A DNA stretch of 64,000 nucleotides from Bellilinea sp034411135 (GTDB lineage: Bacteria > Chloroflexota > Anaerolineae > Anaerolineales > Anaerolineaceae), in the NCBI GenBank assembly GCA_034411135.1, contig DAOUMN010000042.1, forward strand, positions 27,545 through 91,544, given 5' to 3'. Positions 56,902-64,000 of this stretch are shown here, one piece after another; positions within the stretch are counted from its first letter, which is position 1; every line of letters starts with the position of its first letter. Below the pieces are notes generated by a model, which saw only the letters and a list, made by a program, of their open reading frames with translations, was not told where the DNA came from and made no database searches. Both the position numbers and the translations under genes were made by a program.

Positions 56902-59900
56902 TCATTTTTTAAGGTTTACTCCACCCTCTTCCCTGACTTCTTCCCTTTGACCTGCTCCTGTCTGATTGTACGGTAGCTCTATGAAAAACGAACTGCCTTT
57001 GCCCAACTGACTTTCGACCCATACCCTGCCATGATGCCGCTCGGCTATCGATTTGACGATCGCCAGCCCCAAACCGGAACCACGCTGCTCGTAGGCTTCA
57101 CGCCGCCCGCTGCGGTAGAATTTTTCGAACAGGCGCGGCAGGTCTAGTGGTGCAATCCCTATACCGTTGTCATGCACCTCAAATACCAACCGGTCAACGC
57201 CCGGACGCAGCCGAATGATTACCTGTCCATTGGAGCGCGTATACTTTATTGCATTGTCAACCAAATTGATCAGCGCTTGCTGGAGCAATGCCAGATCAGC
57301 CGTCAGGGTAACCCGCTTCCCATCTCCGCTGCCTTCGAAAATCAAAGCAATATTTTTCTGGGCAGCCTGGGGCTGGTGTTGACGCAGGATATTTTCCACT
57401 ACCACCGCCGGATCAACCTCCTCCAGGTTGAGCGAAATACCCGCCTCGATTCGACCCAGATCCAACAAATTGTTAACCAGATGGGTCATATTCTCGACAC
57501 CCGACACCATCTTGTTGACATAGTTTTGCTGCTGCTCATTCAATTCGCCTACCATCGAGAGCATGGTGGTGTAACCACGCATCAGCGTCAACGGGGTTCG
57601 CAGATCATGACTAACCGTGGCTACAAATTCCGACTTGATCGAGTCGAGTTCCTTGTAATGGGTTATATCTCGTAAGACACACACCTTGCCCAGGTGCTGA
57701 TCTTCGCCAGTTACTGGCGCAACACTGGCATGGTAGATTTTTCCGTTCGAAAGGCTGATTTCACGGGACAGGATTCGCTCTTCGAGCGCGCCCTGGATTA
57801 ATTTTACCAGACCATCCGCAGCGATCACATCACTCAGTGAGCGACCCGGCATGGCGGTGGAGATCAATCCAGGTATGTGCATGGCAGCCGGATTGAGTAG
57901 TAACAGACGATCTTTCTCGTCGAACACCAATACCGGTTCCGGGGTGGATGCCAGCACAGCTTCCAACCGCCGACGCCCAATTTCTGCAAAGGCATACAAG
58001 CGCGAATTGGCAGCCGCCAGGGCAGCTTCGCTTGCCAACGTACTCAAAAAGCGCACCTCGTCTTCCGCAAAGTTGTGCGTATGATCATACGCCAGCCAGA
58101 GCGCACCGTAGTAAGTATTTTCGAAATACAGCGCAAAAGCAATCAGGGCTGCCGGATGCGGTTTTCCATTCACCGGAGCGATCCGCCGTACCCGGGCAGT
58201 ATTGGGAATGGAAAGCATCTGGTGTGAACGCATCTGCTCGAACACCTGCAGATCAAGATGATCGAAGAAATTCGTCTGAGAACCTACGCCAATGCGCACC
58301 AATTGATCACCATCCAGGTCCATGCGGGTTTCCTGGATCATTACCGCTCGAGCAGACACCGCCTCGCTACTTAATGCAGCGTTGAGAATGGGTTGGATAG
58401 CCTCGCCAATTTCCAGATTTGCTGCCACTCCCTGGCTAACCAGCAATAATTTATTCAGTTCATCCAGTCGGTTTTTCAGGCTGATGCGCATGTGTTCAAA
58501 TGACTTACCCAATCGCCCAACCTCATCCACCCCGCTGCTCAAGATAGGTTGATCCAGATGCCCCTCAGATATCTGGGCAGCCTGCTCGGTCAGCTGAACC
58601 AGGTTGCGGGTCACCACGCGCACAATCCCGAATACAAGCAAAGCACCCAGTCCGAACAGCAGTATTAAAATTCCGAGCATGGGTATGGCTATTTGCAGCG
58701 CAATTTGCTGGGCAATACTGGCAGGAACGCGGGCAACCACCTGCCATGGTCGCCCGGTAACCTGTTCGGCATACAGCAGTTGGCGGGTTCCGGTTGCCGA
58801 AACATCCTCGTACAGTCCACCACCCGCTTCAAGACTGCCGATATATACTTCTGCTGCGGTCAATGGAGAAGCTACACTGGTCTGATAGAGGATCACCCGA
58901 TTTTCGTCGAGCACAAATCCTTCTCCACCCTCCGCCAGAACACCCGCCAGCGCGGACAAGGCAGGTTGGGTAAAGGGATTGGATTCAAAATCCGTTCGCC
59001 CGAGGATTGCTCCAAGGGTTTCCCCGCCCTCATCTTTGATCGCTGCAATGAATGAAACTTGTGCCGAGCGCTCACCTGGGAAGGGTGAATGGGTATACGC
59101 CTGGATCAATACCCCCTTAAGAGCAAAATCAACTCCGGTTAACTCATCCGCCGATAATTGCGCCTCCTCTGCGTTGGCTTCCGGGTACATGCCCAACGGA
59201 TTCCCACTGCTATCGAAAACCATTAATTGGCGAAAGTACGGAACCGAGCGAATGCGGTCCATCAGGTGTAGGTTCAATTGCTCTGGAGAGGCTTGCACCA
59301 GTTCTGGTTTGGCAAAATCAATCAATAGACTTTGCCCGGCTTCCAGGAAAAATGGTAAACTCTCGGCTGCCACACGGGTCATGCCCGCCAGACGCGCCTC
59401 CATCATGCGCCGGGCTGCCTGTCCAGCGACCCACCAATCGCCAAGGATCAGCATCACCAGCAGGCTGGTTGCCAGTGGCAGGGTGAAGATCACAAAGCGT
59501 GCCTTTAGGCTTTGCTCGGAAGGCGAGGGCACAAGTTCACGCGGTTTTCTCCATGCGCCCGGGGCAAATAGGTAAACCAATTCCGCCAAAGTTCCGGCAA
59601 TCAGCAGCTCGACACCACGGGACAGGAAGTATTGCCAGTTTTGGGTTAAGGCAAAATCAAGCCTTTCTGCTAGCGAGCCAGGAATAGAGAAAAAAGAACT
59701 GAGCAGGAATAAAGGAATAAACCCTACCCAAACAAGCATCACCGCAAAAACCGGGTGGCGGATCAAGGAGTAAAAAGAGGTTCGGTAGTTCTGTCGTATG
59801 GCGATACCGAGCAATAATCCTAACCCACCCAGTTCAAGGATGGAGAAAATATCATGCGAAATAAAAAATGAGATAAAGATCCCTGCCACCAACCCAATTA

Positions 59901-60243
59901 ACGTCGACGCTAACGGACCACCCAGTCCGGCAGAAAACAACAGCGGCATGCCCAACAACGCCAAAATAATCGGTTGGCTCATTTCAACCGGTAAATTGGG
60001 CAATGCGCCTGTGTTAATCAAGGGTAACTTAACTTGAACCACCACTGCAGCAATTGGCAGCGCAGTTGCTGCTGTAAGCAACACTCCCCAGCGAAATTGG
60101 GCACGGTAGTAACGCGACCGCCAGACCGCCACAAACCCCCATACTAAGAACAACGCCAGGAGTATCCAGCCAACCCAGCCCGCAAATTGAAAGGGCAGGT
60201 TTACATAAGCAGCAGAAGGAAGTTGAAGGCTGGAGATTTCCAT
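56902..60243 (-). CDS. Large membrane sensor histidine kinase
   Basis: A 1113-residue hybrid of sensor modules in order: an N-terminal block of seven to eight transmembrane helices (1-235), another helix and an extracytoplasmic Cache-like domain (about 270-500), a helix and HAMP (about 505-580), GAF (about 595-745), PAS (about 755-860), then HisKA with His879 in VATVSHDLRTPL and the ATPase core (LVDNAIKYTRSNG, DNGIGIAPLD, GSGLGLAIVKSI). It autophosphorylates and passes phosphate to a response regulator not in the window. TATAAT at 60258-60263 implies a leader of only about eight bases without a ribosome binding site. It lies upstream of rpoC on the same strand. Confidence 0.93.
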   Translation of the reverse strand: MEISSLQLPSAAYVNLPFQFAGWVGWILLALFLVWGFVAVWRSRYYRAQFRWGVLLTAATALPIAAVVVQVKLPLINTGALPNLPVEMSQPIILALLGMPLLFSAGLGGPLASTLIGLVAGIFISFFISHDIFSILELGGLGLLLGIAIRQNYRTSFYSLIRHPVFAVMLVWVGFIPLFLLSSFFSIPGSLAERLDFALTQNWQYFLSRGVELLIAGTLAELVYLFAPGAWRKPRELVPSPSEQSLKARFVIFTLPLATSLLVMLILGDWWVAGQAARRMMEARLAGMTRVAAESLPFFLEAGQSLLIDFAKPELVQASPEQLNLHLMDRIRSVPYFRQLMVFDSSGNPLGMYPEANAEEAQLSADELTGVDFALKGVLIQAYTHSPFPGERSAQVSFIAAIKDEGGETLGAILGRTDFESNPFTQPALSALAGVLAEGGEGFVLDENRVILYQTSVASPLTAAEVYIGSLEAGGGLYEDVSATGTRQLLYAEQVTGRPWQVVARVPASIAQQIALQIAIPMLGILILLFGLGALLVFGIVRVVTRNLVQLTEQAAQISEGHLDQPILSSGVDEVGRLGKSFEHMRISLKNRLDELNKLLLVSQGVAANLEIGEAIQPILNAALSSEAVSARAVMIQETRMDLDGDQLVRIGVGSQTNFFDHLDLQVFEQMRSHQMLSIPNTARVRRIAPVNGKPHPAALIAFALYFENTYYGALWLAYDHTHNFAEDEVRFLSTLASEAALAAANSRLYAFAEIGRRRLEAVLASTPEPVLVFDEKDRLLLLNPAAMHIPGLISTAMPGRSLSDVIAADGLVKLIQGALEERILSREISLSNGKIYHASVAPVTGEDQHLGKVCVLRDITHYKELDSIKSEFVATVSHDLRTPLTLMRGYTTMLSMVGELNEQQQNYVNKMVSGVENMTHLVNNLLDLGRIEAGISLNLEEVDPAVVVENILRQHQPQAAQKNIALIFEGSGDGKRVTLTADLALLQQALINLVDNAIKYTRSNGQVIIRLRPGVDRLVFEVHDNGIGIAPLDLPRLFEKFYRSGRREAYEQRGSGLGLAIVKSIAERHHGRVWVESQLGKGSSFFIELPYNQTGAGQREEVREEGGVNLKK

Positions 60244-60257
60244 AAGTGGGTATTGTG

Positions 60258-60263
60258 ATTATA
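60258..60263 (-). promoter_or_regulatory. Extended -10 of the sensor kinase gene
   Basis: TGCTATAAT on the minus strand, 14 bases before the start codon. The predicted leader is very short and has no ribosome binding site. Confidence 0.45.
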
Positions 60264-60282
60264 GCATCGCTCTGTAGATCAA

Positions 60283-61626
60283 TTACTTGATTTGGGGCAG
60301 CGGGATATAGCCTGCCTCACGATTGAATCGCCTCCACGCCAGGGAATACAGCGGATTTATATGCTGTTCGGGAATCTGGCGGATCAAATCCAGCCATTCT
60401 ACTTCTGCATTCTGAGCTGCTTGGAAACACCGGTGGGTAAATATTTCACGGCTTGCGGCGTCCATAACTCTGATTTGTGATTCTTCCGACACAAAAGCAT
60501 CTTCCAGCGTATCCCGTTGGGTGGCCATTGCATTTGCCCGCAATGGATAGTTTCTCAGAATTTCGCGGTGCAGTTGCTCATGCCGCCAGAATAAGGTTTG
60601 CCCATCGTAGTTGCCGGTTGGGCGGTTACCCAAATCCGGCAGCCCACTATCGATCCAAACCGGCTTAAAAACGCTCAAGCATGGCGCGGCGGTACCTGTC
60701 AACCAATGAGTTGCTCCCTCAGCCGTGATTCGGCTGACCATTGAGCCAACCGACTGACTGGCACGTACCGGGCCATAACCAGCGTGCATACACACTTCTG
60801 CGCCGGTCAGCCCACGATCGATGCGGCGGGGAGACGCGCCAACAGCACCATGCGCTCGCAAAGCTGAAAACATACTTTTGAGGGTGATTTCACCTTTCTG
60901 GCGCAATAATTCTTCACTGGAACACACTTGCCGCCGATGGGCATCACTCAAGCGTGTGTACAGAAAATCAGAATAGCAGCGAGCAAAGTGGAAATCCTTT
61001 CGTGATTTACACCAGCCCCTTTCAATCGCATAAGAAACCATGTCCGCAGACGCCATGTCCCACTCTGAGCCAATGGTCAAGGCGTTTGAAATTGTGCGCA
61101 CATCCTCCACTTTCTCCGCTGCCCAGATCCGACCAGCGGTTTCCAAAACCCATGCCGAAGAGGCATCAGCAATCAAGAAACTGTTGTGATAGTAAAAAGG
61201 ATGTTTGAAGCCACAATTGCCGCCCTGTCCGTATTGTTCAAGCAAGGCAATGATGCCGTGAACCGCCTCACTTGCGCTACGGGAGCGTTCCAGCGCCAGC
61301 CGGATGAAATCCATCCCGATCAAACCTGGTTGTTTGTCGTACGGAACACGTGTGAATACGGCTTCGTTGCCAATCACTACACCATGTTCGTTTGCCCCCA
61401 TCTCCGCCCCCCAGATCCAAAACGGCTTTGCCAGCAATACCGCAAAGGTGTGCTCAACTTGCGGGATCTGGATATATGTGCAATTTACCTGACTTCCTGG
61501 AGGATAATCTGCCGCCGGAATATATTGGATTTCGTGCGCCTCGTTGGGCTCGCGGTCCGAATTTTTGGCAAACAATACCGCACCGTCTTTGGTGGCATTA
61601 CCCAGCGCAACCAGCGTATCGCACAT
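60283..61626 (-). CDS. C69-family dipeptidase (secernin-like)
   Basis: A 447-residue Ntn-hydrolase. The protein begins Met-Cys-Asp-Thr-Leu, so Cys2 becomes the N-terminal nucleophile after Met removal; this fixes the start at 61626, where a GAGGTAAAG site is found. Other signatures are GAVLFAKNSDREPNE, GANEHGVVIGNEAVFT and SSAWVLETAGRIWAAEKV. It cleaves dipeptides or related amides in the cytosol. It sits between two signalling genes on the same strand, 23 bases after the receiver-kinase stop. Confidence 0.92.
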   Translation of the reverse strand: MCDTLVALGNATKDGAVLFAKNSDREPNEAHEIQYIPAADYPPGSQVNCTYIQIPQVEHTFAVLLAKPFWIWGAEMGANEHGVVIGNEAVFTRVPYDKQPGLIGMDFIRLALERSRSASEAVHGIIALLEQYGQGGNCGFKHPFYYHNSFLIADASSAWVLETAGRIWAAEKVEDVRTISNALTIGSEWDMASADMVSYAIERGWCKSRKDFHFARCYSDFLYTRLSDAHRRQVCSSEELLRQKGEITLKSMFSALRAHGAVGASPRRIDRGLTGAEVCMHAGYGPVRASQSVGSMVSRITAEGATHWLTGTAAPCLSVFKPVWIDSGLPDLGNRPTGNYDGQTLFWRHEQLHREILRNYPLRANAMATQRDTLEDAFVSEESQIRVMDAASREIFTHRCFQAAQNAEVEWLDLIRQIPEQHINPLYSLAWRRFNREAGYIPLPQIK

Positions 61627-61649
61627 ATTCTTTACCTCGTCGAAAAAAG

Positions 61650-62750
61650 TTATCCCAGTTGGAACAAGACCTCGATTTTGGTCCACTCCCCGGGCTTGCT
61701 TTGGATGTTTAACATGCCCTGATGAATATCGACGATCTGGCGAACAATTTCCAGACCCAGACCCGTTCCTTGCCTTTCATAAATTTTCTTTTCTTTTTGA
61801 AATAATCTGGACAAGCCAGCCACCTGTTCGGGTGTCATTCCTTTCCCCTCATCCTGGATCACTATACTATAAATTCCCTTTTCCCGCTGGGCATGTCCCG
61901 TCACAAGGATTGGCTTGCCAGCCGGCGAGAATTTGATCGCGTTGTCAAGCAGCTCTTCGAGTAAACGTTGCAAATAGGCTTCCGAAACGCAGATGCGGGC
62001 ATTATCAACTTCGAACCGGAAATCTTTTTGGCGCTGCTGAATATCACCCAGTGCTTCTATGACGTTCAGCAGATTGGCTTGAGAAATCGTCACCCGTGCG
62101 TGCCTGGCTTGGTTTATTTTCTCCGCATCGGTCAGGATCATCTCCAGCTCGGCGAAGAGCAGATATTTTTGAAGAGAACGCAGCAATCGTTGACCAGCTG
62201 CATGGATATCGTTGATAATCTCAAGCGTGCGGATATTTTCATCCACTGGCTTTAAGTCATGGATAAGGAATTCGGAAAATCCTAAAATCACGCTCAAGAG
62301 AGTCAATAACTCATGTGGCATGGAAAAACTGATGTTGTTGCGCATCTCGCTGAGTTTTTGTTGCGCCTGAGCGCGCAATTGATCATGTTTCAACAGGCGG
62401 GTTTCAATTGCCTGCAACAACTCTATCCGCGTGAATGGCTTGGTGATGTAGTCATCCGCGCCTAATACCATACCTTTGCGCAAATCGCGATTCTGGGTTT
62501 TTGCCGTCAGAAAAATGAAGGGTATGGTGGCTGTAATCGGACTTTTGCTCATCACAGTCAACACACCGTAGCCGTCCACTTTGGGCATTAAGATATCGCA
62601 TACAACCAGGTCAGGGAACTCCTGCCAGATGCGATGGATTCCCTCTTCTCCATCCTGCGCTCCAATGGCAATGTAACCTTCTTCGTTGAGCAAGTCCATA
62701 ATATTCTCGCGAATATCGTTTTCATCTTCGATCACCAATATTTTTTTCAT
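61650..62750 (-). CDS. Receiver domain fused to histidine kinase
   Basis: A 366-residue protein with a receiver domain first: Asp9, the phosphoacceptor Asp52 (DLVVCDILMPKVDG), Thr82 and Lys104. A kinase core follows: His146 in FSMPHELLTLLSV and ATPase motifs LLDNAIKFSPAG, DEGKGMTPEQV and GTGLGLEIVRQI. There is no transmembrane segment. The order REC-HisKA-ATPase, without an output domain, suits a cytosolic phosphorelay node. The ATG follows GGAGAGTA. The PAS kinase stop lies 28 bases upstream, so they form one operon. Confidence 0.93.
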   Translation of the reverse strand: MKKILVIEDENDIRENIMDLLNEEGYIAIGAQDGEEGIHRIWQEFPDLVVCDILMPKVDGYGVLTVMSKSPITATIPFIFLTAKTQNRDLRKGMVLGADDYITKPFTRIELLQAIETRLLKHDQLRAQAQQKLSEMRNNISFSMPHELLTLLSVILGFSEFLIHDLKPVDENIRTLEIINDIHAAGQRLLRSLQKYLLFAELEMILTDAEKINQARHARVTISQANLLNVIEALGDIQQRQKDFRFEVDNARICVSEAYLQRLLEELLDNAIKFSPAGKPILVTGHAQREKGIYSIVIQDEGKGMTPEQVAGLSRLFQKEKKIYERQGTGLGLEIVRQIVDIHQGMLNIQSKPGEWTKIEVLFQLG

Positions 62751-62778
62751 TACTCTCCGCTCCCCCTTCCTCAATCAA

Positions 62779-64000
62779 TCAATACACCAGTGGGATTCGC
62801 ACCGAAAAAATTGAACCGCCGCCATCACGCTCGGTGTAGGATATTTCTCCTCGCAACGCATCAACCAATTTCTTAACAATCGTCAAACCCAAGCCGGTAC
62901 CCGGCACCGATTCTACATTCTCACCGCGGTAAAACGGGGTATATAGATATTCACGATCTTTTAGTGGCACTCCAATGCCTTGGTCGTGAACCTGCAACAC
63001 CATCTCCTCCGTGCTGGTGGACACTTCGACCAGAATATCACCTCCAGGTCTGGAGTATTTTACAGCGTTCGAAACTAGGTTTGCCAGGATATTGCGCAAG
63101 GCACGCCGGCCAATACACACATTTGAATTATGAATATGATATTGAAAGGTAATGGAAGGCGTACGGGGATTGGATAGGCTTATCTCATTTATTATTTCTT
63201 CGCAGAACGGGATCAAACCCGTTCCGACAGGATCGTCCTGTGCTGCCTGCACCTCAATTCGATTTACTTCGAGAACCTCATCTAGCATCTGGTCAAGCTT
63301 TTGTGCCGCCGACTTGATCCGGTTGCGGTGCTCAATCAATTTTTCCTCACCCCAACGGTCACCATAATGTTCCAATAATTCTATGGAAGACAGGATAGTG
63401 CTGAGCGGGGTTTTAAATTCATGAGTCATCATAGTGAGAAAGCGATATCGCAAAGCATTCATTTCCTGCTCCGCAAGCAGCGCGCGTTGAAGTTCCTCCT
63501 CCGTCTCGCGCTGTCGGGTAATATCGCGGGCTACTGCCATGACAAACTGCAAATCCTTTTGCGGATTCATAATCGGCACCAACCAGGTGCCCAGCCAGAT
63601 ATTGGCATTTTGGATCGTTGCCGGATTTTCAGTATAAATTGCTTGCCGGGTGGCGAACACCTGACGGATGAACTTTTCAGGGATCAATTGTAAAACCAGG
63701 TCGTAAGGCGGATGCCTGGTATTCGCATTCTTAATCCCCAAGGCATGGCGGGCATAGCTGTTCAGATAGTCCACCTTGCGCCGGTTGGAAATCAGGATAA
63801 TCAAATCATGGGACGCTTCCGCCAGCGACCGGTACATTTCCTCCCGCTGGCGAATGGCTTCCTCGTACTTGCGTTGCTCGGTTACATCTATGAAATAGCC
63901 AACCCCTTCAACCGGGTTACCAGACGCATCGCGAAGCACTTTGATTTCTTCGTGAAGGTAATGGTAACGATCGTCAGCACATAACAGCCGGTAATCCATT
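62779..64000 (-). CDS. PAS-domain histidine kinase (N-terminus beyond the window)
   Basis: The C-terminal 406 codons of a larger kinase. At the edge is the end of one PAS fold (YRLLCADDRYHYLHEEIKVL, VEGVGYFIDVTEQR), then a second PAS domain (about 45-165), HisKA with MMTHEFKTPLSTI, and the ATPase (LVSNAVKYSRPGG, DQGIGVPLKD, GTGLGLTIVKKL). The ATG at 63999 lies inside the first PAS fold and is not the true start. It probably passes signal to the receiver-kinase protein downstream. Confidence 0.9.
   Translation of the reverse strand, partial: MDYRLLCADDRYHYLHEEIKVLRDASGNPVEGVGYFIDVTEQRKYEEAIRQREEMYRSLAEASHDLIILISNRRKVDYLNSYARHALGIKNANTRHPPYDLVLQLIPEKFIRQVFATRQAIYTENPATIQNANIWLGTWLVPIMNPQKDLQFVMAVARDITRQRETEEELQRALLAEQEMNALRYRFLTMMTHEFKTPLSTILSSIELLEHYGDRWGEEKLIEHRNRIKSAAQKLDQMLDEVLEVNRIEVQAAQDDPVGTGLIPFCEEIINEISLSNPRTPSITFQYHIHNSNVCIGRRALRNILANLVSNAVKYSRPGGDILVEVSTSTEEMVLQVHDQGIGVPLKDREYLYTPFYRGENVESVPGTGLGLTIVKKLVDALRGEISYTERDGGGSIFSVRIPLVY

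Noticed and set aside
63997..63999. Start codon of the PAS kinase at the window edge
   Set aside because: The following residues are the second half of a PAS fold, so the gene continues beyond the window.

Overview
The window looks like a chromosomal segment of an anaerobic Chloroflexota bacterium, most likely of the Anaerolineae. This is inferred from the gene families: a serine hydroxymethyltransferase fused to GcvT, CapA-type lipoproteins, a membrane-embedded subtilase, a GT39-propeller fusion, FabL-type enoyl reductase, a lysine-rich GyrA tail and a lineage-type RpoC insertion. GC content is moderate and coding density is high. No stretch longer than 300 bases lacks a gene. I found no tRNA, rRNA, CRISPR array, insertion sequence or integrase.

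Layout. 1-7.5 kb: a truncated class III aminotransferase, a DUF309/FabL pair, a cyclase-family hydrolase, two tandem CapA-type lipoproteins and an SCP2-type thiolase. 7.5-14.2 kb: an AlkZ-related protein, a very large divergent GH13 protein, a pterin dehydratase, a CBS protein and a GH13 amylase that ends the fmt-panE-amylase operon (16.1-12.8 kb, minus strand). 16.2-19 kb: small genes (DUF4870, a helical protein, a glutaredoxin) and an ECF sigma-DegV-small membrane protein operon. 19.1-30.2 kb: an M29 aminopeptidase with a membrane subtilase, a monoacylglycerol-lipase-like hydrolase, the SHMT-GcvT fusion, a class I aminotransferase and a TGS/uridine-kinase protein.

30.3-43.9 kb is one long minus-strand glucan operon: ROK repressor, MalE-, MalF- and MalG-type transporter, a cytoplasmic GH13, a lipoprotein GH13, a GT39 membrane protein with a seven-repeat propeller, and a lipoprotein GH57. 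It codes for sensing, import and cleavage of alpha-glucans. The transporter ATPase is absent and must be elsewhere. A strong hairpin after malE probably keeps the binding protein in excess.

44-49.3 kb holds lipoate ligase, DUF4230, an orphan PhnD-like binding protein, a SanA-like protein, an HD protein and a TIM-barrel/SnoaL fusion. 49.3-56.7 kb is the information-processing block: a GyrA-like topoisomerase with a histone-like tail, then rpoC, which is not preceded by rpoB. 56.9-64 kb is signalling: a 1113-residue sensor kinase, a C69 peptidase, a receiver-kinase protein and a PAS kinase cut by the window end.

Several genes start 6-7 bases after a -10 box and lack a ribosome binding site, so leaderless mRNAs appear to be in use here.
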